Assembly (NCBI GenBank): GCA_014695195.1
Contig: JACJNW010000023.1
Span: forward strand, 124,001 to 188,000
Direction of reading: 5' to 3'
Length of the DNA stretch: 64,000 nt
From: Cyanobacteria bacterium FACHB-DQ100
GTDB lineage: Bacteria > Cyanobacteriota > Cyanobacteriia > Leptolyngbyales > Leptolyngbyaceae
The translations under genes were made by a program, and so were the position numbers. Every line of letters begins with the position of its first letter. Positions within the stretch are counted from its first letter, which is position 1. Below the pieces are notes generated by a model that was not told where the DNA came from, did not search any database, and saw only the letters and a program-made list of their open reading frames with translations. Positions 45,954 through 53,374 of this stretch are shown here, one piece after another.

Positions 45954-47209
45954 CCCTGACCCCCTTACCCTTATCCACGACAACCCGCTTATCGATTAAT
46001 GGCGATCGCCTAAATCGCAGCATTGCCGACCTCGCCGCGATCGGCAAACTCGAAAACGGTGGAGTCTGCCGGATCGCGTTCACAGATGCGGATGTGCAAG
46101 CGAGACAGCAGGTGCAAGCCTGGATGGAAGAAGCTGGCATGACGACGCGAATTGATGCGGCAGGAAATGTGATCGGTCGCTATGCAGGTCGATCCGAGAA
46201 TGCTCCCGCTTTAGCAACCGGATCACACATTGATACCGTTCCAGTTGCAGGTGCATTTGATGGTTGTTTGGGGGTGTTGGCAGGCATCGAGGTTGTGCGG
46301 ACACTCAAAGACAACAACGTTCGCTTAAATCATTCGATCGAAGTCATCGTCTTCAGCGACGAAGAACGATCGGTGATTGGCAGTAAAGCGATCGCGGGTG
46401 AAGTGCATGAAAATCCAGCGTATTACGTCCGATTGGATGGTTTATCGATCGAGCACTGTTTAGCTAAAGTCGGTGGCGATTGGTCGCAGATTGCCACGGC
46501 AAAACGCAAAGATCTTGCTGCATTTGTGGAACTGCACGTTGAGCAAGGCGGCGTTTTGGAAAATGCTCAAGTTCCGATCGGCGTGGTTACAGGTGTGGTC
46601 GGTCAATATCGCTTTGCAGTCAAGATCAAAGGTCGCCCAAACCATGCGGGAACAACTCCGATGAATCTGCGGAAAGATGCGTTAGTCGCCGGAGCGCAAA
46701 TCGTTCTTGCAGTCAATCGACTCGCGTTAGAGACACCGGGAGATCAAGTTGCAACCGTGGGTTATTTAACCGTTTCCCCCAATGCGACGAACACTGTGCC
46801 TGGAGAAGTCGATTTAATGATCGATCTGCGGGATTTGTCGCAATCGCACTTGGAACAACTGGTTGGGCAACTGAGAGCAGAAATTAGCGCGATCGCCGAT
46901 GCCACCGGAACCGAAATCGAAATGCGTCAAACCTTGCACATTCTTCCGACGCTAGCCGCACCGGGAATTATGAACACGATCGAGCAGGTGTGTCAAACGC
47001 TCAACCTATCGAATATGCAGCTTCCGAGTCGTGCCGGACACGATGCCCAAGAAATTGGACGAATTACGGATATGGGGATGATTTTTATTCCGAGTCGTGC
47101 GGGAATTAGTCATTCTCACGAAGAATACACTTCGCCTGAAGAATGTGTTCAAGGCACGAACGTGCTGCTACAGACGTTTCTGCGCCTAGATCGAATGTAC
47201 GCACATTAA
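45950..47209 (+). CDS. Allantoate amidohydrolase-like zinc/manganese peptidase-family enzyme
   Basis: A 419-residue amidohydrolase of the M20/hydantoinase-carbamoylase family (AllC, N-carbamoyl amino acid hydrolase, ureidoglycolate amidohydrolase). Metal ligands are visible in GSHIDTVPVAGAFDG, in the acidic pair of FSDEERS and in ELHVEQG, with a final His in SHSHEEYT. The substrate Arg/Gly region PSRAGHDAQ is also typical. In this context it most likely acts on allantoate, though the family is broad. No allantoinase gene is visible nearby. Confidence 0.82.
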   Translation: MTLTPLPLSTTTRLSINGDRLNRSIADLAAIGKLENGGVCRIAFTDADVQARQQVQAWMEEAGMTTRIDAAGNVIGRYAGRSENAPALATGSHIDTVPVAGAFDGCLGVLAGIEVVRTLKDNNVRLNHSIEVIVFSDEERSVIGSKAIAGEVHENPAYYVRLDGLSIEHCLAKVGGDWSQIATAKRKDLAAFVELHVEQGGVLENAQVPIGVVTGVVGQYRFAVKIKGRPNHAGTTPMNLRKDALVAGAQIVLAVNRLALETPGDQVATVGYLTVSPNATNTVPGEVDLMIDLRDLSQSHLEQLVGQLRAEISAIADATGTEIEMRQTLHILPTLAAPGIMNTIEQVCQTLNLSNMQLPSRAGHDAQEIGRITDMGMIFIPSRAGISHSHEEYTSPEECVQGTNVLLQTFLRLDRMYAH

Positions 47210-47212
47210 AAG

Positions 47213-47238
47213 AAATCGCCCTGAATTCAGGGCGATTT
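47213..47238. terminator. Bidirectional terminator
   Basis: A perfect 26-base palindrome beginning AAATCGCCCTGAA and ending in GGGCGATTT. It lies between the amidohydrolase stop and the convergent small secreted-protein gene; the A/T ends give a T-run on both strands. Confidence 0.8.
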
Positions 47239-47245
47239 TGTCCAA

Positions 47246-47662
47246 CTAAAATCCCAGCAATCCAGCAGAATTTCGATAGTAAGTCGCCCAGCGCCGAGCA
47301 TCTGGAAGAGACTGCCACTGCGATCGCGTCACCCACAGCGTCACCACCGGAGCCGCCATTCCACCATTGCGCCCCACGATTACAATGGACATCTCGCTAG
47401 CTAACAAATCCCGATCGAATCCCCGCTGCGCGGCAGTCCGCGCCACTAACTCCGCTCGTCGCACCAAGCTTTCATAAGTCTCACTCGACCCTCGATCGAG
47501 CGTCACCTCAATCCGAGACGTATATGCCTCAGTCGCGATCGGCGCAACGATCGCCTCAATACTCCACATCGCACACCCAAATGTCAGCAAACTCAGAACC
47601 AACGAAGAACGAAAAGCCATAGGAGTCAAAGAACGAACAACAATAGAAAAGCTGCGATTCAT
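47246..47662 (-). CDS. Secreted conserved protein of unknown function
   Basis: A 138-residue protein with a signal-like N-terminus: MAFRSSLVLSLLTFGCAMWS from an internal Met at 47620 may be the real start. The mature part, with VTLDRGSSETYESLVRRAELVARTAAQRGFDRDLLASEMSIVIVGRNGG, looks like a small alpha/beta domain found in several cyanobacteria. No function is known to me. It converges on the purine operon and diverges from the caspase-fold gene. Confidence 0.65.
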   Translation of the reverse strand: MNRSFSIVVRSLTPMAFRSSLVLSLLTFGCAMWSIEAIVAPIATEAYTSRIEVTLDRGSSETYESLVRRAELVARTAAQRGFDRDLLASEMSIVIVGRNGGMAAPVVTLWVTRSQWQSLPDARRWATYYRNSAGLLGF

Positions 47663-47763
47663 GTTAGTTGAGGGTTAGGTTTTTGTTGCAAAAAAGCGTT
47701 TTTTTCATATGATGTGTTAGCGCGAGAACTGCGCGAGTCTCTAGAAACAGTCGAGGTGTTGGG

Positions 47764-49260
47764 ATGAGCAACTATTGGGCGATCGCTATCGGAATCAATC
47801 ACTACCAGTTCCTTCAACCCCTTCATTTTGCCCAACCAGATGCCCAATCTCTCTGTGAAAATCTGGTCGGTGATGCTGGTTTTTTACCCGAACATTGTTT
47901 GTTGCTTACCGATACTTCACCGGAATTGTTCGAGCATTCCACCGATCCCACCTCCGCAAATTTACTGCATTGGTTAGCCGTTCTTAAAGATAAGCTCCAG
48001 CCTGAAGAGGGTCTGTGGTATTACTTCAGCGGCTACAGTATTTGTACAGATGGCGAAGATTATTTGCTTCCGATCGATGGCGATCCGACTCGCGTTCAAG
48101 AAACAGGAATATCAGTCCGATCGCTGTTTCAAACCTTGCGATCGCTCCCCACTCAAAAGATTCTGGTATTGCTCGATATCAATCGTTCGGCATCCGTTTC
48201 CAACGAAAAAGTTGGAACACAAACCATCGCGCTGGCGCGTGAATCGGGTATTCCGACGTTTTTATCTTGTCGTCCTGAGCAGTTTTCTCACGAAGCACCC
48301 GCCCACAATCACGGCTTATTTACTCAGGCATTGATCGAAGGATTGCGATCGCATCAATGCTCTACGTTGTCTGCTTTAGAAGAGTTCCTCAAGGCGCGTC
48401 TGCCGGAATTGTGCGATCACAACGATCGACCCATTCAAGATCCAGTGCTAGTCGTCTCCGACCCACAGCAGCTTTATCAAGTCATCATGCCTGTAAACTG
48501 GGCGGAAACAGAATCCTGGGTAGCGGCATCCTCAAATCCATTTGCCATCCAGGATGATTTATATCTGAGCGCAGACGGCGATCCGTCATTCTATAATTTC
48601 GCGGCTCAACCGACGATCATGGGTGCAACCGCAGGAGATATACCGCCCCACGCAGATCTTCCAGAACAATTTATCCTTGATCCAGTTGAAATCGAGCCAG
48701 ACCCCGTACCCGACCTGAGCTTGCCTGAAGCCCCAACTCAATCTGATCCAGACCCAATTCCACCTTTACCCCCTGAAGAACCTCAGTACAATCAGATGTT
48801 TTGGGAGCGGCTAATCTTTGGCGGAAGTGCAATTCTGCTGATCTTGCTGCTCGGTGTGTTGTTCCGCAACTGGTCAGCCTTTACGGGAGGTCAGCAGACT
48901 GCAAAAACTGAGGCTTCTCCCCAAGCGATCGCCTCTCCAAGCGCATCCGCCAATCCAGCGACAAACTCCTCCGCGCAAACCCTGAACGAAGCTCGATCGC
49001 TGATCAAGCCCACCCTCGCGTCTGATGCCAGTAAAGCCATCGATCGCGCCCGTGAAATTCCCCCTAGTGATCCGCTTTACGCTCAAGCACAGCAAGATAT
49101 CGATCGCTGGAGCCGTAACATTCTCGACATCGCCCGCCAACGTGCCGCCCAGAAGCAGTTCCAGCAAGCGATCGCCGCTGCGCAACTCGTTCCCAAAGAT
49201 CGCCCTCAAGTGTACGCCGAAGCACAAAAAGCCATTCAGCAATGGAAAAGAATTCGATAG
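47764..49260 (+). CDS. Caspase-fold protein lacking catalytic His/Cys (pseudo-orthocaspase)
   Basis: A 498-residue protein. Residues 1-240 form a peptidase C14 (caspase/orthocaspase p20) fold: WAIAIGINHY, LTDTSPE, WYYFSGYS and KILVLLDINRS. The catalytic His of the usual FSGHG is Tyr91 and the catalytic Cys of the usual LDCCHS is Asn140, so it should not cut peptides. A Pro/Asp-rich linker follows, then one membrane helix (about 345-368) and a helical C-terminal domain with Ala/Gln-rich repeats. Non-catalytic variants with Tyr in place of His are, as I recall, known in cyanobacteria. A scaffold or decoy role is likely. Confidence 0.87.
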   Translation: MSNYWAIAIGINHYQFLQPLHFAQPDAQSLCENLVGDAGFLPEHCLLLTDTSPELFEHSTDPTSANLLHWLAVLKDKLQPEEGLWYYFSGYSICTDGEDYLLPIDGDPTRVQETGISVRSLFQTLRSLPTQKILVLLDINRSASVSNEKVGTQTIALARESGIPTFLSCRPEQFSHEAPAHNHGLFTQALIEGLRSHQCSTLSALEEFLKARLPELCDHNDRPIQDPVLVVSDPQQLYQVIMPVNWAETESWVAASSNPFAIQDDLYLSADGDPSFYNFAAQPTIMGATAGDIPPHADLPEQFILDPVEIEPDPVPDLSLPEAPTQSDPDPIPPLPPEEPQYNQMFWERLIFGGSAILLILLLGVLFRNWSAFTGGQQTAKTEASPQAIASPSASANPATNSSAQTLNEARSLIKPTLASDASKAIDRAREIPPSDPLYAQAQQDIDRWSRNILDIARQRAAQKQFQQAIAAAQLVPKDRPQVYAEAQKAIQQWKRIR

Positions 49261-49338
49261 CAAGTTTTTCTCTATATCCGCTAGCATCAACCGCTAGACT
49301 AGAAAAGCGAGCGATCGATTTAACCACGAGGAGAAAGC

Positions 49339-49584
49339 ATGATTAGCCCGGATCAAGTTGAGGCAATGATCAAAGCAGGAGTGCCGGATGCCCAAGTTAC
49401 AGCGGTCAGCCCAGATGGTGAACATTTTGAGGTGACGGTAATTTCCCCGGCATTTGCTGGAAAGCGGCGAGTTCAACAGCACCAACTGGTTTATGGTGCG
49501 GTTCAGCAAGCGATGGCATCCGAGGCAATTCATGCACTTTCACTGAATACCTACACGCCCGAAGAATGGGCAACGAAAAACTGA
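49339..49584 (+). CDS. BolA/IbaG-family protein
   Basis: An 81-residue BolA-family protein, with GEHFEVTVISPAFAGKRRVQQHQLVYGAVQQAM including the conserved His near residue 48 (QQHQLVY). BolA proteins bind CGFS glutaredoxins through shared [2Fe-2S] clusters and help iron-sulfur delivery and iron sensing. The glutaredoxin gene follows 27 bases later, on the same strand. Both genes are preceded by plausible purine-rich ribosome binding sites. Confidence 0.9.
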   Translation: MISPDQVEAMIKAGVPDAQVTAVSPDGEHFEVTVISPAFAGKRRVQQHQLVYGAVQQAMASEAIHALSLNTYTPEEWATKN

Positions 49585-49611
49585 CGTTTCCTTTACCCCC
49601 GTAAAATTCCT

Positions 49612-49935
49612 ATGACTACCGACGTTCAAGATCGAATCAAAACCCTCCTGACTAACAACAAAATCGTTGTGTTCATGAAGGGCAGTAAATTAATGCCAAT
49701 GTGCGGCTTTTCTAATAATGTCGTGCAAATTCTCAACACTCTCGGTGTTCCGTATGAAACCGTAGACGTGCTGGAAGATTACGAGATCCGCCAAGGTATC
49801 AAAGATTTCTCGAACTGGCCCACCATTCCCCAGGTGTATATCAATGGGGAATTTATCGGCGGCTCGGACATCATGATCGAAATGTATCAGAAAGGCGAAC
49901 TGCAACAACTCGTCGAAGTTGCCCTTGCCTCCTAA
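49612..49935 (+). CDS. grxD: Monothiol glutaredoxin, CGFS type
   Basis: A 107-residue monothiol glutaredoxin (Grx4/GrxD/Grx5 family) with the active-site CGFS at 31-34. Other family signatures are [34 protein letters not shown] and the cis-Pro in TIPQ. It carries [2Fe-2S] clusters and is the known partner of BolA proteins, one of which is encoded directly upstream. A bidirectional terminator follows. Confidence 0.96.
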   Translation: MTTDVQDRIKTLLTNNKIVVFMKGSKLMPMCGFSNNVVQILNTLGVPYETVDVLEDYEIRQGIKDFSNWPTIPQVYINGEFIGGSDIMIEMYQKGELQQLVEVALAS

Positions 49936-49942
49936 TCTCAAC

Positions 49943-49972
49943 AAAGAAGGGGCACGATCGTGCCCCTTCTTT
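49943..49972. terminator. Bidirectional terminator
   Basis: A perfect 30-base palindrome around GGGGCACGATCGTGCCCC with AAAGAA/TTCTTT ends. It separates grxD from the convergent small gene and overlaps the last codon of the latter. Confidence 0.85.
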
Positions 49973-50213
49973 ATCGATAATCTGGTTCCGGCATCACGCT
50001 GTCAAAGTTAGACGGATCGTAGATGTAGCGCGTAATTTCCTCTTCAAGCCGATTGATTTGATACGGCTCTAGAACGCTAGCCTGTCTGAGTGCCGACAAA
50101 TAGCCGTCCAGATAAAGCCGTAGATCATCAAAGCGATAGCCACGGTTCCAGAGTTCGACGAGGTTGTCGGAGAGGCGTTGATAGTAACGGATCGTCAATG
50201 AATCTTGAAGCAT
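49971..50213 (-). CDS. Small conserved cyanobacterial protein (DUF6761-like)
   Basis: An 80-residue protein, mostly helical: YYQRLSDNLVELWNRGYRFDDLRLYLDGYLSALRQA, LEPYQINRLEEEITRYIYDPSNF. I recall this pattern as a small cyanobacteria-specific family, but the domain number is from memory. No function is known. It diverges from the response regulator gene, with the regulator's repeats in the shared gap. Confidence 0.75.
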   Translation of the reverse strand: MLQDSLTIRYYQRLSDNLVELWNRGYRFDDLRLYLDGYLSALRQASVLEPYQINRLEEEITRYIYDPSNFDSVMPEPDYR

Positions 50214-50316
50214 ATGCGATCGACGAGAATATAGATGCCGTTTGACATCGGACTCACAGTGGTATTACCTAACATTAACATTTTGTCCCGGAGTCTCTCG
50301 GTTTGTATCGAAATTC

Positions 50317-50351
50317 TACAGATCGGTATAGCAATTTTACAGATCGGTATA
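50317..50351. promoter_or_regulatory. Paired direct repeats upstream of response regulator
   Basis: TACAGATCGGTATA occurs twice, at 50317-50330 and 50338-50351, 21 bases apart (two helical turns). That spacing is typical of a dimeric regulator such as OmpR/PhoB-type proteins. It lies about 110 bases upstream of the regulator's GTG and about 105 bases upstream of the divergent small gene. Confidence 0.6.
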
Positions 50352-50463
50352 CCGAGGGGTGGGTCATCGTCTAAACCCGTTTAAATGGGGTAGCACCCGT
50401 TACAAACCGAACCGGATAAGCTTTGTTACCCTTATCTCAAGCATTTTGAGGATATTAGCCCCC

Positions 50464-51237
50464 GTGGGAGCCATTCACATACAAATCGTTGAGGGAAATC
50501 CGCACCTGCGATCGCTGCTAGGATGGCATCTTCAGCAGACGGGCTACCAAGTGCATCAATCCGCTGATCTGCACCAAGCGCGAGAAGTTTTTTTAATTCG
50601 CCAACCGAATCTGGTGATCCTCGATTCTGAGATGCCTTTAGGTGACAGCCTGGAATTTTGCCGCTGGCTTCAGCAGCAACAGTGTTTAATTTTGATGCTC
50701 TCTGCACGGACAGCCGAATCTGATATTGTCGAAGGTCTGCGATCGGGCGCGGATGACTACCTGACTAAACCTTTTGGAATGCAAGAGTTCCTTGCCCGAG
50801 TAGAAGCACTGATGCGCCGACAACGAGTCGCGGCACCCCCGATCAACCTCGATTTTGGCGATTTGAAGATCGATTTAGTGCATCGACGAGTGCGATTCAA
50901 AGGCGAACTGATCGAACTCACGCCGCAAGAATTTAGCTTGCTCTATGTCCTAGCGCAGGCGGGTGGAGCGGCGCTGAGCCGGGCTGAACTTCTACAACGC
51001 GCTTGGCCCGATGAGATCGATAACCCTCGGACTGTGGATACTCATGTGCTCTCACTGAGGAAAAAAGTTGAAATCGATCCGCGTCAGCCGAATCTAATTC
51101 AAACCGTTCGTAATGTCGGCTATCGGCTCAACCTGGAAGTTTTGAAGGCGGTTCCGCCTGCTCAGAATGGTCATATGGCGCGGAAACCGGCGGCTCCGAT
51201 GCCCCGGATGGCTTCGGCTCCCCGTCCGCGCCTCTAG
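50464..51237 (+). CDS. OmpR/PhoB-family response regulator
   Basis: A 257-residue two-component regulator from the GTG at 50464; the open frame extends upstream to 50359, but through unconserved sequence over the likely promoter. The receiver has the phospho-acceptor Asp54 (LVILDSEMPL), Ser80 and Lys102 (LTKPFG), but only one acidic residue (Glu10) where two are usual (IVEGN). The winged-helix domain has ELTPQEFSLLYVLAQAGGAALSRAELLQRAWP and RTVDTHVLSLRKKVE. The C-terminal 30 residues are Pro/Ala/Met-rich. No kinase gene is adjacent. Confidence 0.87.
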   Translation: MGAIHIQIVEGNPHLRSLLGWHLQQTGYQVHQSADLHQAREVFLIRQPNLVILDSEMPLGDSLEFCRWLQQQQCLILMLSARTAESDIVEGLRSGADDYLTKPFGMQEFLARVEALMRRQRVAAPPINLDFGDLKIDLVHRRVRFKGELIELTPQEFSLLYVLAQAGGAALSRAELLQRAWPDEIDNPRTVDTHVLSLRKKVEIDPRQPNLIQTVRNVGYRLNLEVLKAVPPAQNGHMARKPAAPMPRMASAPRPRL

Positions 51238-51243
51238 CGCAAT

Positions 51244-51699
51244 CTACCAGATTTCAGAGTCGTCTGAGCGACTAAATACGCCCCAGTTGACCGCTTCCTT
51301 ATCCGGGCAGGTTTCAGCTCCTTCTCCGACTCCGTAGGGGTGCATTCCACAGATCAGCAAGCTTTCTCCGTAATACTGTCCGTGAAAGTGACGACAGCCC
51401 GAACAGACCGGATGCTGCTTCAGCATCGGTTCGACGGTTTGGGTAACAGGTTGCGTGATGTCCTCGATCGCTCCTCCGATGCCAAAATACGCCTCTAAAA
51501 TTGGGCTAACTAAGACCGTCAGCGATTGCTCAACCTCATCGACGAGCGCCGAGTTTAGATGTGATGAAACTTCTTCTGAAAATTCAACCATTCCATTCAG
51601 CGCTTCGGTCACATCTAACGCCACATCGAGAAAAAAACCTTCAATCTGATCCGCGATCGTGTCAAACATTTCAAACCAGTCTTTTTGCCATTCATTCAT
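51244..51699 (-). CDS. Conserved cyanobacterial protein with Cys/His cluster
   Basis: A 151-residue protein. The N-terminal two-thirds is acidic and helical (MFDTIADQIEGFFLDVALDVTEALNG). The C-terminal third has CSGCRHFHGQYYGESLLICGMHPYGVGEGAETCPDKE: four Cys and several His, which look like a zinc or Fe-S site. I know of it only as a conserved cyanobacterial hypothetical. It converges on the response regulator, with six bases between stops. Confidence 0.72.
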   Translation of the reverse strand: MNEWQKDWFEMFDTIADQIEGFFLDVALDVTEALNGMVEFSEEVSSHLNSALVDEVEQSLTVLVSPILEAYFGIGGAIEDITQPVTQTVEPMLKQHPVCSGCRHFHGQYYGESLLICGMHPYGVGEGAETCPDKEAVNWGVFSRSDDSEIW

Positions 51700-51927
51700 A
51701 ACAGTGATTGCCGGGGAAATTGCACAGAATTTATAGGTTTAACCTGCTCTTGACGATCGCGCTCGATCGCTCATTAGGCGTGATCATAACTTGAATGTTT
51801 GCAATGCAACCGTGAAGGAATTTTACGCTTTCTGTGCTTGGATAAATTGAACTGTGGCTTTCGTTAGAGGGCAAATCCTATCTTGCATCGCTAAGGTGAA
51901 AACGGCTTTCAAGCGTAGGAGTTGAAT

Positions 51928-52107
51928 ATGAACCGGGCTGTAGTGTCGCTCTTAGTGATGACGTTGCTAATCTTATTTGTGGTATCGCCATTTTCGGCAT
52001 TGGCGATGCTGATGATGTTTTTATTAGTTGCAGGAATTGCGGGCACGATTAACTCGATGGTGCATCTCGTGGTGCATCATAATCCGCCAGAGCGATCGGA
52101 TTTATAG
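51928..52107 (+). CDS. Small membrane protein, unknown
   Basis: A 59-residue protein from the ATG at 51928, preceded by TAGGAG six bases upstream (a TTG at 51922 is less likely). Two hydrophobic helices (about 5-25 and 27-46) are followed by a short polar tail HLVVHHNPPERSDL. Function is unknown. Followed by a hairpin terminator. Confidence 0.65.
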   Translation: MNRAVVSLLVMTLLILFVVSPFSALAMLMMFLLVAGIAGTINSMVHLVVHHNPPERSDL

Positions 52108-52147
52108 AAAAGATATCTCGATCGGGATCACCGCAGTCTAAAGTAGT

Positions 52148-52182
52148 AAGTGAGCAATTTCCAGAGGTGATTTTGCTCACTT
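52148..52182 (+). terminator. Terminator of the small membrane protein gene
   Basis: AAGTGAGCAA (52148-52157) pairs perfectly with TTGCTCACTT (52173-52182), loop 15 bases, 40 bases after the stop. Confidence 0.55.
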
Positions 52183-52247
52183 AAAGCTGCTTTAAAAACT
52201 CGGTAAAATTTAGAGCTATTCTCTAACCTATTCCGTGAGTTGATCCT

Positions 52248-53060
52248 ATGAAGTCTTACTTAGCTGCCGCTGTACAAATGAATAGCTTGCCTGATCTGCA
52301 CAAGAATCTGGCACAAGCAGAAGAATTGATTGATCTGGCGGTTCGCCGGGGCGCAGAGTTAATTGGTTTGCCCGAAAATTTCTCGTTTTTGGGGGACGAA
52401 GAAGCCAAGCTTGCCCAGGCGGAAACGATCGCGCTTGAGAGTGAGAAATTCCTCAAGATGATGGCGCAACGCTTTCAGGTGACGATTTTGGGCGGTGGCT
52501 ATCCGGTTCCGGTGGAGCAAGGCAGGGTTTACAACACAGCCCTGTTGGTGGCTCCGAATGGTCAAGAACTTGCCCGCTATCAGAAGGTGCACCTGTTTGA
52601 CGTGAATCTCCCCGATGGCAATACTTACCGCGAGTCGGCAACCGTGGTAGCCGGAACGCGAGTGCCGCCAATCCACCCGTCGAAAGAGCTGGGCAGTATT
52701 GGCCTGTCGGTGTGTTACGACGTGCGATTTCCTGAACTGTATCGCCAGATGACTCAGATGGGCGCAGAGGTGTTGTTTGTTCCAGCTGCGTTTACGGCGC
52801 ATACCGGGAAGGATCACTGGCAGGTGTTGTTACAGGCAAGAGCGATCGAGAATACGTGCTATGTAATTGCGCCTGCTCAAACTGGACGACACAATTCGCT
52901 GCGGCAGTCTCACGGGCACGCGATGATTATCGATCCGTGGGGTGTGATTTTGGCGGATGCCGGAGAAATGCCGGGAGTGGCGATCGCGGAAATCATTCCA
53001 GGGCGATTAGAGCAAGTCCGGCGACAAATGCCGTCACTGCAACATCGGGTGTTTCTTTAG
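52248..53060 (+). CDS. Carbon-nitrogen hydrolase (Nit1-like amidase)
   Basis: A 270-residue nitrilase-superfamily amidase. The catalytic triad is Glu43 (GLPENFS), Lys113 (YQKVHLFDV) and Cys156 (GLSVCYDVRFPELYR). Length and motifs fit the Nit1/NitFhit-type branch, whose members repair deaminated glutathione; related omega-amidases are alternatives. It stands alone between two terminators. Confidence 0.88.
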   Translation: MKSYLAAAVQMNSLPDLHKNLAQAEELIDLAVRRGAELIGLPENFSFLGDEEAKLAQAETIALESEKFLKMMAQRFQVTILGGGYPVPVEQGRVYNTALLVAPNGQELARYQKVHLFDVNLPDGNTYRESATVVAGTRVPPIHPSKELGSIGLSVCYDVRFPELYRQMTQMGAEVLFVPAAFTAHTGKDHWQVLLQARAIENTCYVIAPAQTGRHNSLRQSHGHAMIIDPWGVILADAGEMPGVAIAEIIPGRLEQVRRQMPSLQHRVFL

Positions 53061-53374
53061 ACTTAAGAAATGTTGCTGCGATCGGCACCATTTTTAGATG
53101 GCTTCGACATCAGAATAAACTTCTGTCGAAGCCCGAAAGCTTTCTAAATTTTTTGCTTAAGATCCGGGGCAGCGCTCAAACCGAAGCGAAAAATTTCCTT
53201 GCAGCGATCGTCCGATTGGGTGTTTGCTCTGATAAAATTTCATCCCTTGACTCCCACTTCAGATAGATAAGCCAATCGGGGCAATTCAGATACTGTGACA
53301 GCAAGCTGATTGTAACGTTTTTCAACGTGCGGGAACAATTGGCGGGAATTTGCTGAACCTTCATCGATATTGCT
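53061..53374. other. Intergenic region with terminator, upstream of treZ
   Basis: This 314-base gap contains the amidase terminator near its start. The remaining 240 or so bases should hold the treZ promoter. No gene or clear operator was seen. Confidence 0.5.
53101..53132 (+). terminator. Terminator of the amidase gene
   Basis: GCTTCGACA (53101-53109) pairs with TGTCGAAGC (53124-53132); an AT-rich stretch with TTTTTT follows about 20 bases later. Confidence 0.6.
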
